Virus record (IMG/VR): IMGVR_UViG_3300031857_017177
Coordinates: 1 to 23,660 of that record
DNA: 23,660 bases
Source of the DNA: a virus
Reading direction: 5' to 3' (one strand)
In this document: positions 6,082 through 13,781 of the stretch, in pieces
Layout of the letters: the number at the start of each line of letters is the position of its first letter
How positions within the stretch are numbered: position 1 is the stretch's first letter
Program-made: the position numbers and the translations under genes
The notes under the pieces: generated by a model
Databases searched by the model: none
What the model saw: only the letters and a program-made list of their open reading frames with translations
Told to the model about the DNA's origin: nothing

Positions 6082-6645
6082 ATGAAACTTGTAGAATTTA
6101 TAGAATCAGTTGAATATGAAAAAACTGATAAGTATTATTTAGGACTTATACATGAAGTTTATGAAATTATTTTTACTGAAAGTTTGAGGGATAGTACTTT
6201 AAATTTACTAGAAATAGGTATAAAAGATGGTTTATCGCTTTTATTGTGGAAAGATTATTTTTTAAATGCAACAATAACTGGGATTGATATAAAAGAATGT
6301 TTATCTTTAAATAAAGAAGAAAGAATTATACAATTAATAGAAGATGCATATACTATAAATACAGTTAAAACTTTACCAAGTAACTTTGATATTATAATTG
6401 ATGATGGGCCACATACCCTGGAGTCAATGATATTTTTTTTAACACATTACCCAAATTTATGCCGCAAGGGTGGATTAGTTATATTAGAAGATATATTATA
6501 TGCTGATTGGATGCCGACTTTATTAAGTATAGCAAAAACCCACGGAACAGTTAAGCATAAAAATATCAAAAATTTAATGAGATCTGATAGGCTACAGAGA
6601 AAGTGGAAGGACAGGGATTACTTTACTATTGTACTAGAGGTTTAA
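6082..6645 (+). CDS. Class I SAM-dependent methyltransferase
   Basis: The 187-aa protein has the Rossmann methyltransferase order. LLEIGIKDGLSLLLWKDYF is motif I, where the usual E-x-G-x-x-x-G carries IKDG. ITGIDIKE gives the acidic residue that binds SAM ribose. FDIIIDDGPHTLESM is motif IV, and GGLVILEDI is motif V-VI. This resembles sugar or cephalosporin-hydroxylase-like methyltransferases of the Methyltransf_24 type. In a glycan cassette, O-methylation of a sugar is the simplest role. It has its own AGGA ribosome site and a 9-nt gap to the previous gene, and abuts the next. Confidence 0.75.
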   Translation: MKLVEFIESVEYEKTDKYYLGLIHEVYEIIFTESLRDSTLNLLEIGIKDGLSLLLWKDYFLNATITGIDIKECLSLNKEERIIQLIEDAYTINTVKTLPSNFDIIIDDGPHTLESMIFFLTHYPNLCRKGGLVILEDILYADWMPTLLSIAKTHGTVKHKNIKNLMRSDRLQRKWKDRDYFTIVLEV

Positions 6646-7308
6646 ATGAAAGTTTTTATTGGGTGGGATTCTCGAGAAGAGATAGCGTATGAGGTTTGTA
6701 AAAAATCTATTAAGCTGCATAATGATTTTATAGAAGTGTACCCGATTAAACAACAATACCTACGGGAGCTAGGAATATATAGAAGAGAAGAAGACCCGCT
6801 AGCTTCAACAGAATTTACACTAACTAGATTTTTAGTTCCATATTTAAGCGACTACTCTGGAATATCAGTATTTATGGACTGCGACATGTTAGTACAAACA
6901 AATATTATGGGCGTTTTACAAGAAATTATATACAAGGGGGACCCTGTAAGTTGTGTGCAGCATGAAAGTTATGTACCCAAATCCTCTATAAAGATGGACG
7001 GAAGAGTACAGCATACATATCCAAAAAAGAACTGGTCTTCTTTCATGGTTTTTGATTGTGGGCACCCTGAGGTAAAAAAGAATCTAACTTTGAGTAAAGT
7101 TAATTTATACTCCCCACAGTATCTTCATAGAATGGAGTGGGCTTCTTCTATAGGAAAACTACCCCACACTTGGAATTATTTAGTTGGCTATTACAACGAT
7201 ATAAAGCATCCTAATGTTTTACATTATACAGATGGCGGCCCCTGGTTTGACGAATACTCAAATTGTGAATTTTCAAATAACTGGTTAGAAGTAGCAAAGC
7301 ATGTTTAA
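6646..7308 (+). CDS. GT8-like glycosyltransferase
   Basis: The 220-aa protein begins MKVFIGWDSREEIAYEVC, an N-terminus I associate with phage and bacterial GT8-like transferases. Its metal-binding DxD is in VFMDCDM (D78, D80). The C-terminal LHYTDGGPWF resembles the His/Gly-rich donor-binding end of this family. It is preceded by GAGG and a 5-nt spacer at the ATG, directly after the methyltransferase stop. It overlaps the next glycosyltransferase by 8 nt. Cytoplasmic; donor and acceptor unknown. The DxD is intact, so activity is expected. Confidence 0.8.
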   Translation: MKVFIGWDSREEIAYEVCKKSIKLHNDFIEVYPIKQQYLRELGIYRREEDPLASTEFTLTRFLVPYLSDYSGISVFMDCDMLVQTNIMGVLQEIIYKGDPVSCVQHESYVPKSSIKMDGRVQHTYPKKNWSSFMVFDCGHPEVKKNLTLSKVNLYSPQYLHRMEWASSIGKLPHTWNYLVGYYNDIKHPNVLHYTDGGPWFDEYSNCEFSNNWLEVAKHV

Positions 7309-8020
7309 TATATATACAACATTCTCACCCGCTGACTATAGATTATACGGCAGTAGGTTTATAGATACTTTTTTACAGTATTGGCCAGAAGATATAAAAT
7401 TGTACATATACTATGAGGGAACTCCAGAGATATTAAATGACAGAATAGTATGGGTGGATTTTAACAGAGAATGTCAAGAGCAAATTGAGTTTGTAAGAAG
7501 AGGTCTGTCAATTAAGCAAGACTCTTTTTATAGAGGGGCTGCAAGATTTTCATATAAAGCGTTCACTATAATAAACCACTTAGAGAAAAATATAGATAGA
7601 TACAATATATGGTTGGATGCTGATTGTATAACTGTTAAACCAATAAATTTAGAATGGTTAAATACTTTAAAATCTGGGGCTTCTTGTGTATCTGTACTAA
7701 TGAGAAATACTCGTGCTATTGAGTCAGGATTTATATTGACAGACAATAATCACCTAGAGTATAATACGCTTTTGCATAATTATGCTAATATTTATAGAAG
7801 CGACGAAATTTATAAATTACCAGAGTGGCATGATGGCTACATATTAACTTATGTAATAAAAAGATTTAAAATACCTTATTTCGATTTATCCCCAAATAAT
7901 GAGTATAGGGAAATCCACCCTTTTTCCGCTGGCGTTCTCGGTGAATATTTAGACCATTTAAAAGGCCCAAGAAAAGCAGACGCGGGCTCTAGAGAAAGAA
8001 ACTATTTTTGGGGGAATTAA
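7301..8020 (+). CDS. GT-A-fold glycosyltransferase
   Basis: This 239-aa protein starts MFNIYTTFSPADYRLYGSRF and contains the DxD motif in NIWLDADC (D106, D108). The following segments WHDGYILTYVIKRF and HLKGPRKAD fit a small GT-A transferase. I cannot assign a CAZy family with certainty. Its ATG overlaps the stop of the previous gene by 8 nt, and one nucleotide separates it from the next glycosyltransferase. Its AGA, ATA and TTA use matches its neighbours, so the block has probably had a common history. Confidence 0.72.
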   Translation: MFNIYTTFSPADYRLYGSRFIDTFLQYWPEDIKLYIYYEGTPEILNDRIVWVDFNRECQEQIEFVRRGLSIKQDSFYRGAARFSYKAFTIINHLEKNIDRYNIWLDADCITVKPINLEWLNTLKSGASCVSVLMRNTRAIESGFILTDNNHLEYNTLLHNYANIYRSDEIYKLPEWHDGYILTYVIKRFKIPYFDLSPNNEYREIHPFSAGVLGEYLDHLKGPRKADAGSRERNYFWGN

Positions 8021-8021
8021 A

Positions 8022-8711
8022 ATGTCAAGAAACGCAATAGTACAATTTCATATTAACCCAAGTTTATATAAAAAAGGTAATAAAACTAGTGTACTAGATA
8101 AAACTAATGAAGTTATTTTTAATTATTCAAGTAAGTCTTTTCGAGATTACTGCATAAAATATGATTTAGACTATATACTTATAACTGAGCCTAAAGTAAA
8201 TTATATTCATCCTACTTGGGAAAGATTAGATTTATGGATAAATAAAGACCATTGGTTTGATAAGTATGATAGTATATGCTATGTGGATACAGATGTATTT
8301 GCGCTGCCAAAAGCCGATAACATATTTTCTTTTAGTAAAGATAATAAATTTTGTAGAGTACCCTACTGGAAGGCAAACAAAGAGTTAGATCAAGATAGTA
8401 TTTTTATAGGTACTAGAATAAAAGAATCCGGATTTCAGGCGGGGGTTATTTTATTAAATTCATACGTTATAGAAAAAACTATAGATGACGTACTGGACTA
8501 TAAAAATATAAAATTTACTGATGATTCTGTACTATTAAATTATGCCATAGCTAATAGTGATATTGATATTTATAATATACCTGAAACATTCAATGTTAAA
8601 TATACGCCCAACACTAATTTATCCGTAGTTAATTTTTTGCACGCTTTTGGAAAATTTAAAGTAAATCACCCAGAAGCATTCTTATCAACTTTAAAAGGAA
8701 TTTTTAATTAA
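8022..8711 (+). CDS. GT-A-fold glycosyltransferase (GT8-like)
   Basis: The 229-aa protein has the motif SICYVDTDVF with DxD at D89 and D91. After it, ESGFQAGVILLNS matches the 'FNSGVMLIN' strand of GT8 enzymes. The DDSVLLNYAI segment is like 'DQDALN' in the same family. These are good signs of an active retaining GT8-like transferase. The C-terminal NFLHAFGKFKVNHP has the family-like late His. It is preceded by a GGGGG ribosome site and followed 2 nt later by the nucleotidyltransferase gene. It is the last transferase before the precursor-synthesis genes. Confidence 0.77.
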   Translation: MSRNAIVQFHINPSLYKKGNKTSVLDKTNEVIFNYSSKSFRDYCIKYDLDYILITEPKVNYIHPTWERLDLWINKDHWFDKYDSICYVDTDVFALPKADNIFSFSKDNKFCRVPYWKANKELDQDSIFIGTRIKESGFQAGVILLNSYVIEKTIDDVLDYKNIKFTDDSVLLNYAIANSDIDIYNIPETFNVKYTPNTNLSVVNFLHAFGKFKVNHPEAFLSTLKGIFN

Positions 8712-8713
8712 AT

Positions 8714-9445
8714 ATGAATTTGATACTTTGTATAGCTGGATTAAACACTAGATTTCACGATGTTGGATTTGATATACCAAAATATCTTTTACCCTGGAAT
8801 AACACAACTATTATTTCAGAAATTATAACTCAACTCAGTTATGGGTATGATTTTGATGAAATTATAATCTTAGCAAATAGTAGAGATAAATATTTTAAAA
8901 ACAATTTATATTCAACACTTGAAAATGTCCCAAATAAACATATTTACTATATTGCGGACACTCTTGGACAAGCGCATACGGCAATGGTTGGTGCTAGTCT
9001 ATTAAAATATAAAAATAAACCTATTGCTATTATGAATGGGGACACTATATTAAAAGGAAGAAATTTTTTTGATATAGAAAAATTTGCGATTAAAAACGAT
9101 GCTTATGTTGATGTATTTATCTCAAATAACCAAAAGTATAGTTATGTAAAATCAGACTCTAATGGGTATGTTCAACAAATTGTAGAAAAAATACCAATAT
9201 CTCCTTTTGCTAGTTCTGGACTGTACTGTTTTAAAAGTTCTGAATTTTATATGGAACAGTTTAACGAAACTGTAGAAATGTCACAAAACTCAGAGATATA
9301 TGTGTCAAATATTTTAAGTAATATGATTAGCGCTAAAAAATTTGATATTTACTCTAACGGTTTAGATAATAACCATAAAACTATTGTTTTGGGGTCTCCG
9401 TATGAATATGGTATAGAATTTGCTAAATTAATGGTTACTACATAA
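8714..9445 (+). CDS. Sugar-phosphate nucleotidyltransferase
   Basis: The 243-aa protein has the nucleotidyltransferase signature CIAGLNTRF (residues 6-14) followed by PKYLLPW (22-28), equivalent to G-x-G-T/S-R-F...P-K-x-L-L/M. It also has LGQAHTA (84-90) and the metal-binding IMNGDTIL with D110. These mark an enzyme that joins a sugar-1-phosphate (or cyclitol phosphate) to an NTP, releasing pyrophosphate. It lacks the C-terminal beta-helix of GlmU/GlgC-type enzymes. It opens the four-gene precursor set (nucleotidyltransferase, kinase, cyclase, SDR). Sugar and nucleotide cannot be read from the sequence. A CTP-type capsule nucleotidyltransferase is an alternative. Confidence 0.78.
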   Translation: MNLILCIAGLNTRFHDVGFDIPKYLLPWNNTTIISEIITQLSYGYDFDEIIILANSRDKYFKNNLYSTLENVPNKHIYYIADTLGQAHTAMVGASLLKYKNKPIAIMNGDTILKGRNFFDIEKFAIKNDAYVDVFISNNQKYSYVKSDSNGYVQQIVEKIPISPFASSGLYCFKSSEFYMEQFNETVEMSQNSEIYVSNILSNMISAKKFDIYSNGLDNNHKTIVLGSPYEYGIEFAKLMVTT

Positions 9446-9446
9446 A

Positions 9447-10421
9447 ATGAAAGTAACTAAATTAAAAGGCGGTTCTTTAAGCTCAACTGTTCTTGTAGAA
9501 AGTGACAGCACTAAATTTGTTAGAAAATCTGTAAATACAACAAAAGATAGAGAGTACGGCTTTATACGCTGGTACTCTCAATTAAAAAAGATGCAAAGAT
9601 TATCCGAACTGCATAATAGTCTTTTCCCAAAAATTTTAAATGTAGGCTATGAAAATGGCAACGCATTCTTTGATATGGAGTATCTTTCAGGGTTTACAGA
9701 TATAAAAACTATTTTTACTGAAAGCAATGTTGAAGATACTCAAATAAAAAAGATTAATGATGCTTTGTGGAAAGCTTTTGATGCATTACATAGTTATACA
9801 TATAAGTCTCTACCAAACATTTCTTTCTTGTATTTTATAGAAGAGATAGAGCAAAAAATTTTAGACGCTAAAAAAATGAGTTCAGATTTCTATAAATTTA
9901 CTGAGCAAGATTACTACATATTCAACGGCAATAAAATATCTAATTTAGCTAAGTATAAAAGCTCTTTAGAAAAAATATTTAAAAACCTCAAAATAGACTT
10001 AGAAGGTAATATACATGGTAACCCTACATTAGAGAATATAATGTACTCTTTTGATGAAAATAGAGTTGTGTTTATTGACCCATATGAAGAAAGTGTTGTA
10101 GATACAAAATATTTAGATTATTCTATGGTATTGCAGTGTTCTAGAAGTTACTATGGATTTATAAATGATAATTCCGTTAGTATAGACTTTCCACACATAA
10201 ATAAAAACAATAAAAAAATACCTCACCCTTTCATTCATTTTAATACAAGTTTTGAAGAGGAGCTAACTAAGCGAGTTAAAAATTTAAATATTATTTATAT
10301 TTTGGAGGCTTCTCAATTTATAAGGATGTTACCATTTAAATGTGCGGCTGGCGAAGTAGAAAAAGCAAAGTATTTTTATGCGCATGCCAGTAATTTAATA
10401 GAAAGGTGTATTAATGAATAA
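9447..10421 (+). CDS. Aminoglycoside-phosphotransferase-like kinase, catalytic Asp replaced
   Basis: The 324-aa protein has an APH/protein-kinase-like layout. It has the N-lobe strand LKGGSLSSTVLVES, the strand-3 Lys in KFVRKS (K27), the hinge MEYL (77-80), a helical middle, then IHGNPTLENIM (189-199) and VVFIDPYEE (207-215). In the APH family the second-last motif is H-G-D-x4-N, with Asp as catalytic base and Asn and the later Asp as metal ligands. Here that Asp is Asn (N192, codon AAC at 10020-10022), while N197 and D211 are kept. Between a nucleotidyltransferase and a cyclase, a sugar or cyclitol kinase role is expected. The substitution may mean altered or lost activity. Confidence 0.72.
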   Translation: MKVTKLKGGSLSSTVLVESDSTKFVRKSVNTTKDREYGFIRWYSQLKKMQRLSELHNSLFPKILNVGYENGNAFFDMEYLSGFTDIKTIFTESNVEDTQIKKINDALWKAFDALHSYTYKSLPNISFLYFIEEIEQKILDAKKMSSDFYKFTEQDYYIFNGNKISNLAKYKSSLEKIFKNLKIDLEGNIHGNPTLENIMYSFDENRVVFIDPYEESVVDTKYLDYSMVLQCSRSYYGFINDNSVSIDFPHINKNNKKIPHPFIHFNTSFEEELTKRVKNLNIIYILEASQFIRMLPFKCAAGEVEKAKYFYAHASNLIERCINE

Positions 10422-11556
10422 TATCTTAAACAATTTTAATAACTACAAAAGATCTTGGAACGTAACATCAGAATTACCTATTAATTTTACAATAAAATAT
10501 TCTAGCGATATATTTAACCCTATAAACCATGATATACTACAGTATAATGACTCTACTAGAAGAATAGTAATTATAGATAAAATAATAAATGATTTGTACG
10601 GTGAAAATATATTATACTATTTTTCCTGTTTAAAGATAGATTTAAAATTATGTGTTATTGACTCAAAAGAAGAAAATAAAAATTGGGAGCACGTAAATAG
10701 TGTTTTAAAATTTTTTGAAGATCTATCTCTGTTAAGAAGAGAGCCCATAATAGCAATAGGTGGTGGCGTACTATTAGATTTAGTTGGATTTTGTGCCTCA
10801 ATATACAGAAGGGGCATTCCATATATAAAAGTACCAACTACTTTACTAGCAATCGTGGATGCTTCAGTTGGGGTTAAAGTTGGAGTTAATCATTTTAATA
10901 GAAGAAATAGAATAGGTTCTTATTACCCGCCAATCGCTACTTTTATAGATAAAAAATTTATAAACACCCAGGATGAGCGAAATATTGTAAATGGCATAGC
11001 AGAAATATACAAGTTAGCTTTAATAAAAGATGAGGAGCTATTTTTACTGTTAGAGGACAATTACGCACAATTGATACTAGAAAAATTTCAGTATGGCGCA
11101 GTACCGGTTAGAGTAATTAATTTAGCGATAACTGGAATGATAAATGAGCTAGCCCCAAATCTTTGGGAGAAAAAATTAGACAGATGCGTAGATTTTGGGC
11201 ATTCATTTAGCCCATTAATTGAAATGAAAAATATGATAAATTTATATCATGGCGAAGCTGTAATTTTAGATTGCTTATTCAGTTCCTGTATATCTTATAA
11301 CAGAGGATACATAGATAAAGAACAATTAAGTAGAATATTCATAACAGCTAAAAATTTAAAACTGCCAACATTCCATAAAGATTTTACTAATATTGAACTA
11401 TTAAAAAATTCTTTAGAAGACACTATGAAACATAGAAATGGCAACCAGTATCTGCCTGTACCAGTAAATATAGGAAACTATACTATACTTAATGACCTTA
11501 CTCAGCAAGAATTAAAAGAGGCTATAGACACATTTATAGTTTTAAATAATGATTAA
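10414..11556 (+). CDS. Sedoheptulose-7-phosphate-cyclase-like enzyme (EEVS/DHQ-synthase superfamily)
   Basis: The 380-aa protein belongs to the sugar-phosphate cyclases. It has GGGVLLDLVGF (116-126), YRRGIPYIKVPTTLLAIVDA (131-150), GVKVGVN (153-159), RNRIGSYYPP (164-173) and GIAEIYK (194-200). The metal ligands of DHQ synthase are kept as E197, H263 and H279. Two features favour the C7-cyclitol branch (2-epi-5-epi-valiolone or desmethyl-4-deoxygadusol synthases) over DHQ synthase. These are DFGHSFSP (260-267), with Pro where DHQ synthase has its second His, and HRNGNQYLPVPVNIG (340-354) near the end. The family cyclises sedoheptulose 7-phosphate using NAD+. It has an AAAGG ribosome site and 8-nt overlaps with both neighbours. 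Confidence 0.85.
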   Translation: MNNILNNFNNYKRSWNVTSELPINFTIKYSSDIFNPINHDILQYNDSTRRIVIIDKIINDLYGENILYYFSCLKIDLKLCVIDSKEENKNWEHVNSVLKFFEDLSLLRREPIIAIGGGVLLDLVGFCASIYRRGIPYIKVPTTLLAIVDASVGVKVGVNHFNRRNRIGSYYPPIATFIDKKFINTQDERNIVNGIAEIYKLALIKDEELFLLLEDNYAQLILEKFQYGAVPVRVINLAITGMINELAPNLWEKKLDRCVDFGHSFSPLIEMKNMINLYHGEAVILDCLFSSCISYNRGYIDKEQLSRIFITAKNLKLPTFHKDFTNIELLKNSLEDTMKHRNGNQYLPVPVNIGNYTILNDLTQQELKEAIDTFIVLNND

Positions 11557-12214
11557 AAATATTGTCATAACCGGGACTTCAAAAGGTCTAGGAAATTCCT
11601 TAGCAAAATACCTTTTAAATAAAGGGCACAAAATATTTGGCATCAGTAAAACTTTGTGCCCAATTGAACACGAAAACTATAGGCATATACAACTAGATAT
11701 AAGTTCTCCAGAAGTTGATATATTTAAAAATTTCAGCAAAGATTTTAAAATAGATATATTAATAAATAATGCCGCTATTTTTTTAATGAAAAAATTCGAA
11801 GAGACAAGTTTTAGTGAAATAAATAATATAATAGGAACTAACCTATTAGGATCTATTTACATCACAAAATCTTGTATTCCTCATATGAATAATGGAGCTA
11901 AGATAATATTTGTAAACTCTGTTGCGGGTTTACAGGAATTAGAAAATCAATCTATATATTGTGCGTCAAAAGCTGGTTTAACCTCTTTTGCCGGAGTTTT
12001 AGGATTGGAGTTAAGAAGTAAAAATATTTCTGTTACTAGTATACATCCAGGGGGTATAAATACTACATTGTGGTCTGATAAAAATCCTTATCCATGCGGA
12101 GATGTTTCGGAGGCACTATCAACAGATGACATTTGTAACTTAGTGGATCTTATACTATATTCAAAGGCAGTGTATAAAAATATAAAATTATTTCCATCAA
12201 TTGAGTGGCATTAG
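11549..12214 (+). CDS. Short-chain dehydrogenase/reductase
   Basis: The 221-aa protein is a classical SDR. The cofactor motif TGTSKGLG is at 8-15, an Asp after the second strand (LDIS, D50) is present, NNAA is at 73-76, and the catalytic residues are S124 (VNSVAG) and Y137-x3-K141 (YCASK). The HPGG segment at 166-169 follows. It should oxidise or reduce a hydroxyl or keto group with NAD(P)(H). Overlapping the cyclase gene by 8 nt, it probably acts on the cyclitol or a sugar intermediate, comparable in role to the oxidoreductase of acarbose-type pathways. It is the last gene of the AT-rich cassette. A new promoter starts 4 nt after its stop. Confidence 0.85.
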   Translation: MIKNIVITGTSKGLGNSLAKYLLNKGHKIFGISKTLCPIEHENYRHIQLDISSPEVDIFKNFSKDFKIDILINNAAIFLMKKFEETSFSEINNIIGTNLLGSIYITKSCIPHMNNGAKIIFVNSVAGLQELENQSIYCASKAGLTSFAGVLGLELRSKNISVTSIHPGGINTTLWSDKNPYPCGDVSEALSTDDICNLVDLILYSKAVYKNIKLFPSIEWH

Positions 12215-12217
12215 TTC

Positions 12218-12246
12218 TTGACTTACTTTGCTTAAAGCTGTATAAT
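12218..12246 (+). promoter_or_regulatory. sigma70-type promoter after glycan cassette
   Basis: TTGACT (12218-12223) preceded by TTC, a 17-bp spacer and perfect TATAAT (12241-12246). It starts just after the SDR stop codon and drives the 12272 gene group. Confidence 0.88.
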
Positions 12247-12271
12247 ATGTTTTTCGCAGAGTATACCTACG

Positions 12272-12862
12272 ATGAATCTATTTTATCTTGATGACGATCT
12301 CGACAAGTGTGCCGAGTATCATGTTGATAAACACGTAACTAAAATGCAGCTCGAAGCCGCACAAATGATTTGCACTAATCTTTGGATAGATATGCTACTC
12401 GGCTATGTGCCTCGCGCACTTAATAAAGAAGAAAATAAAGTTCTTTCCGTCAAGCGAATCGAACAGTCCGCTCTTCCGCTAGAGGAGCGGACTATTCCTT
12501 ATTTGCCAACAATGCAAAACCATCCTTGCACAATTTGGATGCGCACATCTCTTGATAACTTTGAGTGGTCGCATTGCTATGCTAACGCGCTCAGTTCCGA
12601 GCAGCATTATCGCTATGGAACTACGCACAAATCAATCACAGTTATCAATAGTCTTCCCGATCCGAAAAATATTCCTTCGATCGGGTTTACAAAGTTTGGT
12701 CTTGCAATGCCCGATCAACTTAAAAACTATGACGATCCAATCGGCTCTTATCGTATGTATTATATGCTAGATAAGGGTACATTTGCCTCTTGGAAGAGTC
12801 GTTCAAAGCCTTACTGGTGGGACGAGAGTATTGCAGACTATGAAAAAAGGATTACACGATGA
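12272..12862 (+). CDS. Conserved phage protein of unknown function
   Basis: The 196-aa soluble protein begins MNLFYLDDDLDKCAEYHVDK and continues HVTKMQLEAAQ. I recognise this N-terminal pattern (hydrophobic strand, acidic run, H-x-D-K-H-x-x-K-M-x-L-E) from many marine phage proteins without an agreed function. Conserved-looking acidic, His and Lys residues and the later HPCTIWMR and YRMYYM segments suggest an enzyme, but I will not assign one. The start follows a short leader of about 20 nt behind a strong promoter. It overlaps the next small gene through ATGA. GC content returns to a higher level here, unlike the preceding cassette. Confidence 0.8.
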   Translation: MNLFYLDDDLDKCAEYHVDKHVTKMQLEAAQMICTNLWIDMLLGYVPRALNKEENKVLSVKRIEQSALPLEERTIPYLPTMQNHPCTIWMRTSLDNFEWSHCYANALSSEQHYRYGTTHKSITVINSLPDPKNIPSIGFTKFGLAMPDQLKNYDDPIGSYRMYYMLDKGTFASWKSRSKPYWWDESIADYEKRITR

Positions 12863-13017
12863 TTTGTAAATCTTGCGGTGACGATATGTCCGGTGATGGG
12901 TACACTATTCCCTATCACTGTATTCGAGTATCGGAGAAAGATTGGTGGTATACGCCGCCCGATTCTGGCCCCTATTTCTGTGATGAAGATCTCGGATTCT
13001 TCTATGAAGATGATTGA
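12859..13017 (+). CDS. 52-aa acidic protein with putative zinc-binding cysteines
   Basis: ATG overlaps the TGA of the preceding gene (ATGA), so translation is coupled. The 52-aa product starts MICKSCGDDM, giving CxxC at C3/C6. H20-C21 and C41 provide further possible zinc ligands, and the C-terminus is acidic (DEDLGFFYEDD). This is compatible with a small zinc ribbon or rubredoxin-like knuckle. Two aromatic clusters (DWWYTPP, PYFCDED) are notable. No family recognised. Confidence 0.62.
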   Translation: MICKSCGDDMSGDGYTIPYHCIRVSEKDWWYTPPDSGPYFCDEDLGFFYEDD

Positions 13018-13195
13018 AAAGGGGTCCTACAGTATCCATAGATTCTTTTATCCAGAGAGACACTTTATAATATATAAAGGGGATACTGCTGTCGCAATGA
13101 CGATGTACGAAAAAAACGCATTTAAAATTTTTAATGAACTTGTGGAGGAGCAGAGTGGCGCGAGTAAAAGCAAAGGATTACGAAGATCTGAGTGA
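13004..13195 (+). CDS. 63-aa hypothetical protein
   Basis: The frame starting MKMIEKGSYSIHRFFYPERH continues through HFIIYKGDTAVAMTMYEKN. It overlaps the end of the 52-aa zinc-knuckle gene and ends inside the next gene's N-terminal codons. The start could be ATG 13004 (GGA about 8 nt upstream) or 13010. Predicted as a small beta-sheet protein with a basic tail (SKSKGLRRSE). The overlap with both neighbours and the maintained frame through a SYSIHRFFYPE-like fold support it. I see no similarity to known families. Confidence 0.5.
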   Translation: MKMIEKGSYSIHRFFYPERHFIIYKGDTAVAMTMYEKNAFKIFNELVEEQSGASKSKGLRRSE

Positions 13196-13781
13196 CACGA
13201 ATATTCGAAAAGTCATTGCGGCATTGAACGCCTCTCCGGCCGCAACTAAAAAAGAAGCGTGTGAGATGCTGAAAATCTCGTACAATACTTCTCGACTGAA
13301 TAATATTATTGAGGAGTTTGTAGCTCGTCAGGAAAACATTAAACGTCTGAAAGATAAGAAAAAAGGCCGCCCTGCAACTAACGATGAAATTTCATATATT
13401 ATTACAGAGTATATGAATGGTACGCCTGTATACGCAATCTCAGATAAACTTTATAGGTCTACAAATTTTATCAAAGCAATTGTAGACCAGGTTGGAATTC
13501 CACAACGAGAGCCAGGCTTTAGCCCTCTGAAGCCACAACTTCTTCCTGAAAGCTGTATTGCGGAAGATTTTGATAACGACGAAATTGCTTGGTGCGCCCA
13601 GCACAGGGCAAAATGCGTTATTAAAAAGCGGCTTGACGATAATTATTATGTACCCAAGTACGGCGTTCCATGCTATAGTGTGTATATATTGGGCGATGGA
13701 TTTTTCTCTTCAAGCCTAGCATATGATCTAGGCAAACTCAGCCATCTTGAAGGCTATGGAATTAATTTGAATGATCTTTGA
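13155..13781 (+). CDS. Putative DNA-binding protein with helix-turn-helix segments
   Basis: The 208-aa protein starts at GTG with GGAGGAG 4 nt upstream; an ATG 7 codons earlier would include this ribosome site. Two HTH-like segments are visible. One is around ATKKEACEMLKISYNTSRLN. The second follows a KDKKKGRPATNDEI linker, with ISDKLYRSTNFIKAIVDQVG. The basic RLKDKKKGRP between them looks like an AT-hook-like or minor-groove arm. The C-terminal part (RAKCVIKKRLDDNYYVPKYG onward) is a separate small domain. A phage transcription or replication regulator is plausible. It overlaps the upstream ORF and the downstream membrane protein gene. Confidence 0.68.
   Translation: MARVKAKDYEDLSDTNIRKVIAALNASPAATKKEACEMLKISYNTSRLNNIIEEFVARQENIKRLKDKKKGRPATNDEISYIITEYMNGTPVYAISDKLYRSTNFIKAIVDQVGIPQREPGFSPLKPQLLPESCIAEDFDNDEIAWCAQHRAKCVIKKRLDDNYYVPKYGVPCYSVYILGDGFFSSSLAYDLGKLSHLEGYGINLNDL

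Noticed and set aside
3526-8711. A complete sialic acid pathway
   Set aside because: Only transferase-like folds are present. No NeuA, NeuB or NeuC-like protein is visible in the window.
10414-11556. Plain 3-dehydroquinate synthase (AroB) of the shikimate pathway
   Set aside because: GHSFSP replaces the expected GHTFGH-type motif, and the HRxGxQ C-terminal segment is typical of C7-cyclitol synthases. Still, only phylogeny can settle this.
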